A stretch of 64,000 bases of DNA. Origin: Dyella_B humi (GTDB lineage Bacteria > Pseudomonadota > Gammaproteobacteria > Xanthomonadales > Rhodanobacteraceae). The notes below the pieces were generated by a model, which saw nothing but the letters and a program-made list of their open reading frames with translations, did not search any database and was not told where the DNA came from. The position numbers and the translations under genes are program-made. The stretch covers positions 124,001-188,000 of the forward strand of contig NZ_JADIKI010000021.1 of the NCBI RefSeq assembly GCF_044904605.1, given 5' to 3'. This document shows, piece after piece, positions 12,918-23,800 of the stretch. Every line of letters starts with the position of its first letter. The first letter of the stretch is position 1.

Positions 12918-13790
12918 CTAGATCGAACCTGCCAAGTGTTCCAAAAAGGAGAGGTCGGCTCCATCGCGGTCTGTCGACTTGCTGACGTGCTCCCATTCCG
13001 CAGTGGCTTTATCACGGGCGGCCTCGACCATGCGAACGGCGAATAACGCATCGCTTCCCAGAATCAAATGATTTGGAAGAGCATCCATGCGAGATAGATC
13101 GAAGATGACCTTCGCGTACTTTTTCAAATCACCGATCGCGTTGCCCGATAGGCTTTCCATCATAGTGAGCAAATGCCCGACGCTCGATTCATACTCGGGC
13201 AAGACCTTCGGTGCACTTTTCATCGCAAGCGGCGCCCAGCTGGTTGGCATGCTTCCGGGCTCAACGGCGATCATTTTTACGCCAAACCCGGCCACTTCTT
13301 TCGCGACCGATTCGGTGAAGCCACCTACTGCGAATTTGGCAGCATGATAGGCGCTCATACCGGGTGAACCCAGTCGGCCAGCTCCCGATGAGATGTTGAT
13401 CACGCACCCGGAACGCTGCTTGCGCATCACAGGAAGCACAGCGCGCGTCAGGTTGACGACACCATAAAAGTTCGTGTCGATCTGCGCTTTGAAATCGTTC
13501 TCGCTCAATTGCTCGAATGGTGCAACCGAGCTAAATCCCGCGTTGTTGACCAGGACATCCAGTCCACCAAACCTGTCGACGGCGATCTTGACAGCGGCCT
13601 GTGCAGCGGTAGTGTCAGTGACGTCAAGGGCAGCTATCGTGATTTGATTGCCATACCGCTCCTGGAGGTCCGCGAGCAATTCGGTTCTCCTCGCCGTCGC
13701 TACGAGACGGTCGCCGTTGTCGAGAACCGTCTCAGCGATCGTCCGACCTAGACCGTGCGCACTCGCTGTTATTAGCCACGTCTTTGCCAT
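12918..13790 (-). CDS. Short-chain dehydrogenase/reductase
   Basis: A 290-residue NAD(P)-dependent oxidoreductase of the classical SDR family. The cofactor site reads TASAHGLGR, with Ala in place of the first glycine of TGxxxGxG; NNAG follows at the usual distance, then the catalytic Ser in VINISSGAGRLG and the YxxxK pair in AYHAAKFAVGGF. The C-terminal extension (DLKKYAKVIFDLSRMDALP, then ALFAVRMVEAARDKATAEWE) is of the kind seen in retinol-dehydrogenase-like SDRs. The substrate cannot be deduced. TAGGAAA precedes the ATG. It is divergent from a MerR-type regulator with a 73-base shared region, which is probably its regulator. Confidence 0.88.
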   Translation of the reverse strand: MAKTWLITASAHGLGRTIAETVLDNGDRLVATARRTELLADLQERYGNQITIAALDVTDTTAAQAAVKIAVDRFGGLDVLVNNAGFSSVAPFEQLSENDFKAQIDTNFYGVVNLTRAVLPVMRKQRSGCVINISSGAGRLGSPGMSAYHAAKFAVGGFTESVAKEVAGFGVKMIAVEPGSMPTSWAPLAMKSAPKVLPEYESSVGHLLTMMESLSGNAIGDLKKYAKVIFDLSRMDALPNHLILGSDALFAVRMVEAARDKATAEWEHVSKSTDRDGADLSFLEHLAGSI

Positions 13791-13822
13791 TTCTGTTTCC
13801 TACTTTTAATGTGAAGGCATAG

Positions 13823-13853
13823 ACTTTAACTGCGTACTTAACTACATAGTCAA
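13823..13853 (-). promoter_or_regulatory. Probable MerR-type promoter of the SDR gene (19-bp spacer)
   Basis: On the minus strand, TTGACT (13848-13853) is followed after exactly 19 bases by TAAAGT (13823-13828). A 19-bp spacer is the hallmark of promoters activated by MerR-family proteins through DNA distortion, and the gene on the other side encodes such a protein. Two direct TTAACT copies lie inside (13826-13831 and 13838-13843). The boxes are my reading; no dyad as clear as in SoxR or MerR operators is visible. Confidence 0.5.
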
Positions 13854-13863
13854 TGGTTCAAAC

Positions 13864-14331
13864 ATGCTCATTTCGGATTTCGTTTTCGCTACGGGGCTGC
13901 CCCGCGAAACGGTGCGATTCTATGTACGCCTCGGTCTTCTGCGGCCCACGACGAATGGCAAGGGTGGCCGCCGCCCATATCAATTTTTTACTGAGGAGGA
14001 CATCCAAACCGCCGAAGTCATTCAGGTAGGACAATCCCTGGGACTGTCACTCAAAGAAATAGCAGCTCTGGATACGGAACGCCGCGAAGGCGGCATTACG
14101 CCCAAGCGCCGCATCGAGATTTTGCGTGACCAACTTGCTCGTCTGGACGCGAAGGCAGCCGAGTTAGAGGCAATGACCCGTTTTATACGCGCCAAGATTG
14201 ATTGGCTGATGGCCAATCGACACGCACCCCGTCCTCAATTCGGGAAATGCGGATGTCGGGTTCAGCCTCATAGCAGCGCAGCGCCGAGTAGCTCCTCTCG
14301 CGCGCGGAAGCAGGTACGCACTCGACGATAA
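13864..14331 (+). CDS. MerR-family transcriptional regulator
   Basis: A 155-residue regulator with the N-terminal MerR winged helix: LISDFVFATGLPRETVRFYVRLGLL, RPYQFFTEEDIQTAEVIQVG, LGLSLKEIAAL. A coiled-coil dimerisation helix follows (RIEILRDQLARLDAKAAELEAM). The C-terminal part contains FGKCGC, so a metal or redox effector through those cysteines is possible, followed by a Ser/Arg-rich tail of the kind often seen when a stop codon has been lost. It is divergent from the SDR gene and probably controls it through the 19-bp-spacer promoter between them. Confidence 0.85.
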   Translation: MLISDFVFATGLPRETVRFYVRLGLLRPTTNGKGGRRPYQFFTEEDIQTAEVIQVGQSLGLSLKEIAALDTERREGGITPKRRIEILRDQLARLDAKAAELEAMTRFIRAKIDWLMANRHAPRPQFGKCGCRVQPHSSAAPSSSSRARKQVRTRR

Positions 14332-14588
14332 GAATCGGCTGGAGCGGATACTCTGCACCAATGGTGCCAATCACGACGCCGTTATTACCAAGATGACGCC
14401 ATGATGGTTTAGAGCGATCGTATAACGCCGATGAAAATCGAAGCTCCATGGTCACCTTGTACGAGATGGCTATTAGTTATCCTGTCGGGAAGATGGAAGT
14501 ATTTTTTTCCAATCATCTCGCGTTTTTCCTAAATAGTTCTAGCCGGAAGCAATATTTCAAAGCTGAAATACACGCCAAGGCAATTTGA

Positions 14589-15347
14589 TTGGCGTACAAT
14601 TTTGGCTTTGATTTCAAAGTCAATGGTGATGGTGTGACTGATGTTCTCGTAATAGATGACGATGAAGAAATGCTTGCTTTGCTCAAGAAATTCCTTGAGA
14701 AGCACGGTTATCATGTCGTTGTGACTACTTCGGGCCATCAAATTGAAGAGATCATTTCAAAAAATAACTTTGACGTTTTAATTCTCGACGTGATGCTTCC
14801 AGGCGAGGATGGCCTGAGCCTTTGCAGGTGCGTCAGATCAATGTCATCCATGCCAATAATCATGTTGACCGCCATGACGGATACGACGGATCGCATTGTG
14901 GGATTGGAGCTTGGTGCGGATGATTACGTTTCAAAACCATTTGATGCGCGCGAGCTCTTGGCGCGTATCAGAGCCTTGTTAAGGCGATCTTCTTCCCAGT
15001 TGGTGCAGGGCGGTGGTGAGAACCTGCCGAACTATGCGTTTGGCAGTTGGCGATTGAGCTTGACTAAACGCGAGCTTCGATCAACGGATATGACCCTCGT
15101 CCCGTTATCCCAGGGTGAGTTCGAGTTGCTTCTGGCGTTCCTGGAGCACCCTCAACGCCTTCTCACTCGCGACCAGTTGATTGATTATGCTCGAGGTAAC
15201 CGCCATGAAATGTTTGATCGAAGTATCGACGTTCAAGTGAGCCGCATAAGGCGCAAGATCGAGCTAAATGTACGTAATCCAGAAATTATTCGGACCGTTC
15301 GTAATTCTGGCTATGTTTTTACGTTACCGGTCGAACGAGTGAGATGA
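14589..15347 (+). CDS. OmpR/PhoB-type response regulator
   Basis: About 252 residues. The receiver domain shows VLVIDDDEEM, phospho-acceptor D67 in LILDVMLPGEDG, the conserved Thr/Ser in IIMLTAM, and the Lys in DYVSKPF. The C-terminal winged helix is PhoB-like (LSQGEFELLLAFLEHPQRLLTRDQLIDYARG, DRSIDVQVSRIRRKIE, IRTVRNSGYVF). The TTG at 14589 gives the longest frame; GTG at 14634 is an equally possible start and would place the domain directly at the N-terminus. The stop overlaps the ATG of the kinase gene. Base composition is clearly AT-richer than the flanking genes. Confidence 0.88.
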   Translation: MAYNFGFDFKVNGDGVTDVLVIDDDEEMLALLKKFLEKHGYHVVVTTSGHQIEEIISKNNFDVLILDVMLPGEDGLSLCRCVRSMSSMPIIMLTAMTDTTDRIVGLELGADDYVSKPFDARELLARIRALLRRSSSQLVQGGGENLPNYAFGSWRLSLTKRELRSTDMTLVPLSQGEFELLLAFLEHPQRLLTRDQLIDYARGNRHEMFDRSIDVQVSRIRRKIELNVRNPEIIRTVRNSGYVFTLPVERVR

Positions 15348-16699
15348 AGCGTCATCATTTTCTCGATAGCATTGCATGGTGGTTTTCGCTGAATATCATC
15401 GCCGCGATCCTTGTTGCGCTACTCCTGAACCTGGCGTTTGTACAACTTGCAGGGGTCTGGGCGGAGCCGCCGTTAGAGAGTGCTGGTCTCATTGAGAATC
15501 TTACTGGCATAGCTCGGGCCATGAACGCCCTACCGATGAGTAATCGAGGTTTATTGGCGACTAAGCTCTCGTCGAGCGATTTTATAGTGAAGTGGTACCC
15601 GAGCAGAGTGGATGTACCCATACCCGATGTTCCCGGCAAAAATCCCTATGATGAGCGTTGGGCAAGACTGAGGGAATTGGCCGACTTGCCTGGCGCAGGC
15701 GTACTTATTCAGGACACTCAAGTGCGACCTTGGAGCTCGATGACAGTCAAAAGCGTGCACCCGCGATATTCCTTGGCCATGGAACTCATCGATCATTCTT
15801 GGGTAAGTTTCAGTACTGATCGACGAAATTGGGGAATGAGTCAAAGTGCGAAGTGGTTAATTGCCACTTTATTTTTAATGCTTTCATGCAGCTTAACCGC
15901 GAGTGCAGCAAGCCGGCGATTAGCTCGCCCCATACAGCATTTTTCTTCTGCGGCCGAAGCGTTCGGTTCAAGCTCAAAGATAGAGCCACTTCGTCTTTCT
16001 GGCCCCTTCGAAATTCGTGAAGCGGCGGAAGCCTTCAATGCCATGCAAAGTCGAATCCAAGAGCTCGTAAGCAGTCGAACGGAGATGTTTACCGCCATTT
16101 CTCACGACTTAAGAGCGCCGTTGACACGGATCCGACTAAGAGGCGAGTTTATCGAGGATGTCGAGCAGCAGAGGCGTCTTTTTCGGGACGTCGATGAAAT
16201 GGAGGCGATGATCGAGGCCAGCCTTAACTATTTCCGCTTCGATGGGCAGCAAGAGGATGCTACTCGTTTTGAATTAGGGGAGCTCATTCAAAGTGTATTA
16301 GATGATTTTCAGGATATGGGGAGGACGGTGGCCATGGCTGGCATGCATCAATTAGTCTATCGAGGACAGCCGCTGGCAATTCGGCGCGCACTGACCAATC
16401 TCGTAGACAATGCAGTGAAATATGGGATTTCTGCTTTAGTCACTCTCACTGTTCAAGGCCGCAGTGTTGTTATTACGATCGATGACAATGGACCCGGCGT
16501 TACTCCCGATTTAATTCCCAAGCTTTTTCGCCCTTTTTTCCGTGGTGAGCCATCACGTAATCGTGAGACTGGAGGCTTCGGGCTCGGTTTGGCCTCTGCA
16601 TACTCAATCATCCGGAGCCATGGTGGCGAACTTGTTCTTTCGAACCGTCAACCACATGGACTTCGCGCGACTATTTGGTTGCCGCGTGAGTGGGGTTGA
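15344..16699 (+). CDS. Membrane-bound sensor histidine kinase, partner of the preceding regulator
   Basis: A 451-residue inner-membrane kinase coupled to the response regulator by an ATGA overlap. Two membrane helices (about 11-33 and 167-186) flank a periplasmic sensor of roughly 130 residues (LTGIARAMNALPMSNRG, PSRVDVPIPDVPG). A HAMP-like segment (RRLARPIQHFSSAAEAFG) leads to HisKA with H254 in FTAISHDLRAPLTRIRLR, and an ATPase domain with LTNLVDNAVKYG, DDNGPGV, FRPFFRGEPSRNRETGGFGLGL. Overall it looks like the EnvZ/CpxA group. The signal is unknown. Both genes of the pair share the low GC content, which suggests joint acquisition. Confidence 0.88.
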   Translation: MKRHHFLDSIAWWFSLNIIAAILVALLLNLAFVQLAGVWAEPPLESAGLIENLTGIARAMNALPMSNRGLLATKLSSSDFIVKWYPSRVDVPIPDVPGKNPYDERWARLRELADLPGAGVLIQDTQVRPWSSMTVKSVHPRYSLAMELIDHSWVSFSTDRRNWGMSQSAKWLIATLFLMLSCSLTASAASRRLARPIQHFSSAAEAFGSSSKIEPLRLSGPFEIREAAEAFNAMQSRIQELVSSRTEMFTAISHDLRAPLTRIRLRGEFIEDVEQQRRLFRDVDEMEAMIEASLNYFRFDGQQEDATRFELGELIQSVLDDFQDMGRTVAMAGMHQLVYRGQPLAIRRALTNLVDNAVKYGISALVTLTVQGRSVVITIDDNGPGVTPDLIPKLFRPFFRGEPSRNRETGGFGLGLASAYSIIRSHGGELVLSNRQPHGLRATIWLPREWG

Positions 16700-16745
16700 T
16701 ATGGGCATACAACATTAAGTTATTGGACAAATGTGCCGAATCTGC

Positions 16746-17843
16746 CTAGTACACACCTTTGCAGACATTGGCGGCAGACCGCACAAAAACCGTTCTCGTC
16801 GACGGACTCCAGCTCAGCGTGAGTCCCGCGGGAAGTCCCAGCGTGATATCCGCCGCGGCACTCTGCTCGACTGGCCCCACCGATGCGCTGTTGCCATCGC
16901 CGAATGCGACCTTAGCGCTGATCGCATAACGTGACGGATCAGGACAACCGGCGAGTTCGACCTGGTGCGATGACGTAGCACCGTAGGAAACGATGTCCGG
17001 CAAGCTGCCGGTACTGGGTACGCTGTTGCTGCCGCATGTCGCGGTCAAGGTGTAGTTGACGGAGACGCGCAACGGCTGCGCCACTTGCAGTGCGGTCATG
17101 GCTTCCGGCTGAGCGCTGCAGCCCATCAGGAAACTCTTGTGCTTGGACACCACGTGCAGCAGCAAGGCACTCGACGTGTTCCCTGCCCCGTCCGGTAGCT
17201 TCAGTTCGATTCGCGTGGGCAATACGCCGGTGATCGCGGGTTGCGTACCAAGCAGCTTACCGTGTTCGTCGGTGATCGTGACCTGCGGGTCGGCGCATTG
17301 CGCATCCGATAGGTTCGTGCCGACCAAAGCCAGCGCAATCGGCGTACTGCCCGGATGCAGGGCGAACAGCGGGCGATGATCGATCGTCTCGACGCCGCTG
17401 ATCACTGGCGTGGCCTTCGACGAACTCGATGCCGTGGCGAGCTGGTCGATGGTGACGGCCAATCCATCCGCCATCGCTTTGGCATCGCTGCCGGGACAGC
17501 CTTGCGCGGTATCGAGATAGGCGCGCGTGCGTTGCACGGCGGCGTCTGCGCGCAATACGGCAATGCGCCTGCTGTCGTCGATGATGTCGACCGGCTGACT
17601 CGCCTTGTCACCGAGCGATTTGCGCAGCGCCGCGGTCATCGTGCCGAGGCGTTCGCTCGCCGCGTTGAGGCGATCATCATGTGCTGCGCTGGCACGCGTG
17701 GCCAAGTCTTGTCGTGCAGTATCGAGCTTGGCGATCACCGCCTCGCCGGTCAGGCGCGGCGCAATCTGCGCGCGAGCATGATCCGGCGCGACCGCAAGCA
17801 GCAAGCCGCACCACAACGGGAAAACCCAACGTGCACTGCGCAT
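16746..17843 (-). CDS. Secreted protein, third gene of the two-partner secretion operon
   Basis: A 365-residue exported protein of unknown function. The start at 17843 has GGGAGG at good spacing and begins a signal peptide (MRSARWVFPLWCGLLLAVAP, cleavage near ARA-Q); the frame further upstream is not needed. The first part of the mature protein is helical (AKLDTARQDLATRASAAHDDRLNAASERLGTMTAAL), the rest is beta-rich with six to eight cysteines (TCGSNS, AGCPDPS, NVCKGVY), which suggests disulfides in the periplasm or outside. It starts 17 bases after the TpsA stop, so it is co-transcribed with the adhesin and its transporter. A role in folding, anchoring or maturation of TpsA is an inference from position only. 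Confidence 0.8.
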   Translation of the reverse strand: MRSARWVFPLWCGLLLAVAPDHARAQIAPRLTGEAVIAKLDTARQDLATRASAAHDDRLNAASERLGTMTAALRKSLGDKASQPVDIIDDSRRIAVLRADAAVQRTRAYLDTAQGCPGSDAKAMADGLAVTIDQLATASSSSKATPVISGVETIDHRPLFALHPGSTPIALALVGTNLSDAQCADPQVTITDEHGKLLGTQPAITGVLPTRIELKLPDGAGNTSSALLLHVVSKHKSFLMGCSAQPEAMTALQVAQPLRVSVNYTLTATCGSNSVPSTGSLPDIVSYGATSSHQVELAGCPDPSRYAISAKVAFGDGNSASVGPVEQSAAADITLGLPAGLTLSWSPSTRTVFVRSAANVCKGVY

Positions 17844-17860
17844 CACGCCTCCCTTTCCGC

Positions 17861-20800
17861 TCACTCGTCCGAACAATCTGTATCACCTGCTTGGCAGCTC
17901 TGCTGATCCGGCGGTAACAAAATGCCAGAAGGCACGATGCCGAACGAACGATAGTTCGCTGTGATCACGCTCGCGTCGATATAGGAATCCAGATGGTTGT
18001 TGACGTTCTGCGCGCGGCTGGAGAACAGCGACGTCGGCACGTTCACGCTGTCGCCGATGATCGACAGGATGTTGCCGGCCGAATCCACCGCGTAGAAGTA
18101 CGCAGGCGGATCGCCGACCAGCGGCACGTACTGCGTGGTCGTACCCGTGACGTAGATCGGATTGGCTTGCGTACCGATCGCGCCCGTCGACGACCAGGAG
18201 CCGGTACCGTCATAGGTCCACGTGTGATCGGCCTGGTAAAGATTGCCATTGGTGACCGCGATCGACACCGGCGACGTACCGGCATTCACCACATAACTAC
18301 TGCCGTTCAAGGAACTCAAGGTCAGCGTTTCATCGTCCGCGAAGCTGAAACCGGACAGCGAGCGGAAATCACCCAGCGTGCCGACCTTGTTCAAGCCGGT
18401 GAGCGTGGTGAGGCCGCCGGCGTTGCCGCTGAGCGTAGCCGCCGCAATGGAGCCTTGGTTTCCTTCGCTGAGTGCACCGGCGCTGTTGAGGCTGGTGCTT
18501 GATCCGCTGATGGCACCGTTGATGCCGATGTTGCCGCTACTAGTGGTCAGCGCAAGACTGCTGCCGGCATTGACTGGGCCGTTGATCGCCAAGGCGCGCG
18601 CGTTGATCAAGCTGAAGCCGTTGGCAGTGAAGCTGCCCAAGGTGTCGATTTCGTTGATGCCGTTGAGCGTCGTGACACCAGCCGAACTGCCAGTCAGCGT
18701 TCCGGCATTCACGCCGTCGTTGCCTTCGCCGATCGCACCGGCCGAATACAAGGCCACCGTATTACCGGCCACCGTACCGTTGATGTCGATATTGCCGGCG
18801 GTCGTGGTCAGCGTTGCCGTGCCGTTGCCGCTGTTCACGGCGCCGTTGATCGCCAGGCCGCTGCCGCCGCCAAGCTTCACCGCACTGCCGGTGACATTGC
18901 CATTGACGGTCATTGCCCCCGATGCAGTGGCAATGCTCGCCGTGCCATTGCCGGCATTTACCGTACCGGTAACCGTCAGCGCCTGCGCGTTGGCCAGGTT
19001 GAAGCCGTTGGCCGAGAAATTGCCCAGATTGGCGATCTGATTCGCAACACCCAACGTGGTCGCAGCGAAGGAATTGCCGGTCAAAGTGCCTGCGGTGACG
19101 AGGCCGCTGCCGCCTTCGCCTATGACACCACCTGAGGTCAGCGTGGTTGTGCCGCTGCCGCTGTTCACGCCGCCGTTGATCGCAAGACCACTGCCACCGC
19201 CAAGGCTCACTGCACTGCCGGCGACACTGCCGTTCACGGTTAGCGCCCCTGTCGTAGTGGCGACGCTCGTCGTGCCGCTGCCGCCATTCACTGCACCATC
19301 CACGGTCAACGTATTTGCGTTACTCAGACTGAAGCCGTTCGCCGTGAAGTTGCCCAGACTGACGACCGCATTGGCGCCACCCAGAGCAGTCGCGCCACCG
19401 GAACCGCCAGTCAGCACACCTGCCGTAATGACGCCGCTGTTGCCTTCGCTGATGGTGCCGCCGGAGGTGAGCGCGGTAGTGCCAGCGCCGCTGTTGACGC
19501 TGCCGTTGACACCAAGACCACCCTGGCCGGCCAGCGCTACGGAGCCACCAACGACAGCCCCATTCACCGCCAGCGCCCCCGCGGACGTGGCAATGTTGGT
19601 AGCACCGCCACCGCCGTTCACTGTACCGGCGACAGTCAGCGCCTGCGCGTTATCCAGGTTGAACCCGTTTGCAGCAAAACTGCCAAGGGTACCGATCTGG
19701 TTTGCGCCCTGCAGTGCAACCGCTGCACCAGAGCTGCCGGTGAAGGTGCCGGCCACAATCACGCCGTTGCTGCTTTCACCAATCGCACCGGTCGAAGTGA
19801 TCGTAGTGATGCCGCTGCCGCCATTGACGGTGCCTGCGATCGTCAACGCCTGCGCATCCGACAGATTGAAACCATTGGCAGTAAAGTTGCCGAGCGTGCC
19901 AACCACGTTCGCACCGCTCAGCGTGGCCGCGCCGACCGAACTGCCCGTCAGGCTGCCGGCCGTGATGACGCCGTTGTTGCCTTCGCTGATCGCGCCACCC
20001 GAAATCAGCGTCGTGGCGCCACTGCCGCTGTTCACCCCGGCATTGATGGCTAGATCACCGTTACCGTTCAGCGCAACAGCGCCGCCGCTGACAGAGCCGT
20101 TCACGGTCAGATTGCCGCCCGTGGTGGTCAAGCTGACGCCCGAAGCTCCGCCGTCCACCGTACCCGCGACGGACAGCGCTTGTGTGCTGGTCAGGCTGAG
20201 ACCGTTCGCGGTGAAGTTGCCCAGCGTCGTGATTGCATTGGCGCCATCCAGCGTGGTTGCTCCGGCCGAACTGCCAGTCAGCGTAGCCGCCGTGAGCGCA
20301 CCGCCACTCTGCGCAATGCCGCCTGCGCTGCTGACCAGACTGAGCGTGCCCGCAGCAGTCACATTGTTGGCGAGTGCGATGCCGTTCGCACCGCTCAACG
20401 TGACATTGCTGCCGCTCAGGGCACCCGTCGTATCTAGCGTACTGCCCTTGGAAACAAGGGCGAGGTTGCCCGTGCCGGCATTGATGCCTCCAGTCAGATT
20501 CAGCGCCTGCCCTGCCGTCAGGCTCACGTCGCCGTTATTGTTATCGGTCAACGCGGCGATGGTCAGGTTATTCGCATCGTAGATGGATACGCCGGCACCT
20601 GTCGCAGTCACGGCTCCCGTGAAATTGTTGCCAAGCGTGAGATCGACCGTGTTAGTACCCGCATTGAAGCTGGAAGCACCTGTCACCACAAACGGATTGG
20701 TTTGCTTGATATCGCCCGCCGTGGTCGTCACCGATAGCCCGCCGCTGCCGATATTGAGCGCGTCCGCCGTGAACGTGCTGCTCCGAGTAGTCAGACCGCT

Positions 20801-23800
20801 CAGCGACACCGGCTGATTGAAGGTGACGATGCCGCCGGTGTTGATCGACAACGCACCGGAACCATTCACCGTGGAGATGAAATCAATGGCGCCGTTGCCG
20901 GTACTGGTGAGCAACGCGTTTGCTCCAAACGCCACTGCACCGTTGTAGGTTTGGCTTCCGCCGGTCGTGACGTTGTTATCCAGAGTCAGTGTGCCTGCCC
21001 CGGTCTGGGCGAAGTTGCTGCCGCCACTGATCGCGCCAGTCACTGTCAGGTTGGTGCCACTATCGGTTTGCAGTGTGCCGCCGCTACTACCCAGCGTCAC
21101 AGCGCGACTTAGGGTGAACGAAGCAGTGTTTTCCAGCGTACCGCCATTGAGCGTAATGCCCGTGCCACTCGCACCCAGGTTGCTGTTGCTCGATACCACC
21201 AGTGTGCCGCCGCTGACGGTGGTGCCCCCGCCGTAGCTGTTCGCACCACCCAAGGTCAGCGTCCCGCCGCCCTTCTGTGTGACCGAGCCCGTGCCTGAGA
21301 TCACTGCGCCGTAGTTCAGGTTGCCGCTCAGATCGAACACCAATGCGCCGTTGTCCGCTACGATGCTGACGACTGAACCATTCGTTCCGCCATTACCCAA
21401 CTGCAAGGTGCCGCCGCTGATCGTCGTGCTACCTGAGTACGTGTTCGTGTTCGTCAGTATCAGCGTACCGCCAGACAATACGAGGCTGCCGCCGGTACCG
21501 CCACCAATACCGCCATCGCTGATGACACCGCTGAAAGTGTCGTTAGCAGCATTGGTCAACGTCAGTATTTTGCTGCCCAGCCTCACTTGGCCCGCGCCAC
21601 TCAGGCTGGCAATGCTTGCGCCGCTGGTCGTCTGAGAAATGTCGAATGCGCCCGCATCGCTCACGCTCGAGTTCGCCACGCTGCCGCCACCCGAAAGTGC
21701 CAGCGTGCCGTTAGTGATCGTCGTGGCACCGCTATAGGTGTTCGCCCCGGTCAGTGTCAACGTGCCGCTGCCCGCCTGTGTCAGCGATCCCGTGCCGGAA
21801 ATCACTCCGCCCAAGCTCACGCCGTTGCTGTGGTCGTATACCAGCGAACCGTTGTCCGTCACGTTGCTAGTGATTGAACCGCTCGTTCCGCCATTGCCCA
21901 GCTGCAAGGTGCCAGCACTGATCGTCGTGCTGCCTGTGTATGTGTTCGCGCCCGTCAATATCAGCGTGCCGTTGCCCACAAGCGTCAACGAACCCGTGCC
22001 GGAAATCACTCCGCTGTAGCTCACGCTACCGCTGCGATCGAACACTAGCGAGCTGCTATCCACCACGCTTCCCGTGATCGAACCGCTCGTCCCACCATTG
22101 CCCAGCTGCAAGATGCCGGCATTGATCGTCGTGCCACCTGTGTAGGTGTTTGCACCGGTCAGTATCAGCGTGCCACTGCCCGCCTGCGTCAACGAACCCG
22201 TGCCGGAAATCACGCTGCCGTAGCTCACGCTGCCGCTCTGGTCAAAGACCAGCACGCCGTTGTTCGTCACGTTGCCAGCGACTGAGCCACCGGTCGCACC
22301 ATTGCCCAACTGCAAAGTGCCCGCACTGATCGTCGTGCTACCCGTGTACGTGTTCGCGTTCGTCAGTATCAGCGTGCCCGAGCCCGCCTGCTTCAACGAC
22401 CCCGTGCCTGAAATTACTCCACCATAGCTCACGCTACCGCTCTCGTTGAACACCAACGCACCGTTATCCGTCACGTTGCCAGTGATCGAACCACCGCTAC
22501 CCAGTTGCAAGGTGCCCGCACTGATCGTCGTGCCGCCGCTATAGGTGTTCGCGCCCGTCAGTGTCAACGTGCCGCTGCCCGCCTGCGTCAGCGATCCCGT
22601 GCCGGAAATCACTCCGCCCAAGCTCACGCCGTTGCTGTGGTCGTACACCAGCGAACCGTTGTCCGTCACGTTGCTAGTGATTGAACCGGTCGTCCCGCCG
22701 TTACCCAGTTGCAAGGTGCCGCCGCTGATCGTCGTGCTACCCGTGTATGTGCTTGCATTCGTAAGTATCAACGTACCGCCGGACAACACGAGATTGCCAC
22801 CGGTACCACCACCGAGACCGCCATCACTGATGACACCACCGAAAGTGTCATTGGCAGCATTGCTCAACGTCAGCGTTTTGCTGCCCAGACTCACCTGCCC
22901 AGCGCCACTCAGGCTGACGATGCTCGCACCACTGGTCGTCTGCGAAATGTCGAACGTGCCCGCATCGCTCACGCTCGAGTTCGCCACGCTGCCGCCACCC
23001 GAAAGTGCCAGTGTGCCGTTAGTGATCGTCGTTGTGCCGCTATAGGTGTTCGCCCCCGCCAGCGTCACCGTGCCTGTACCCGCCTGCGTCAGCGATCCAT
23101 TGCCCGAGATGACGCCGCCGTAGCTCACGCTACCGCTCTGGTCGAATACCAGCGCACCACTGTCCGTCACGTTGCCGGCAATTGAGCCGCCGGCCCCGCC
23201 ATTGCCCAACTGCAAGGTGCTGCCCGCCGTGATCGTCGTAACGCCCGTGTAGGTATTCACACCCGTCAGCGTTTCCGTGCCGCTCGACAACACGAGGCTA
23301 CCACCGGTACCGCCAGCGATGCCGCCATCGCTGATGACGCCACTGAAAGTGTCGACAGCATTGGTCAACGTCAGCGCTTTGCTGCCGAGACTCACCTGGC
23401 CTGCGCCGCTCAGGCTGGCGATGCTTGCACCGCTAGTCGTGCCGGAGATGTCGAACGTGCCGTTGTCGGCAACCCCGCTGGAACTCACCACGCTGCCGCT
23501 ACCCGAAAGTGCCAGCGTGCCGCTAGTGATTGTCGTGACGCCGCCATAGGTGTTCGCACCCGTCAGCGTCAGCGTGCTCGCCCCCCCCTGCGTCAGCGAT
23601 CCGCTGCCCGAGATGACGCCGCTGTAACTCACGCTGCCGCTCTGGTCGAATACCAGCGCACCGTTGTCCGTCACGTTGCCGGCGATTGAACCGCCGGCCC
23701 CGCCATTGCCCAACTGCAAGGTGCCGGTATTGATCGTCGTGCCACCCGTGTACGCGTTCGTACCCGTCAGCGTCAGTGTGCCCGTACCCGCCTGCGTCAG

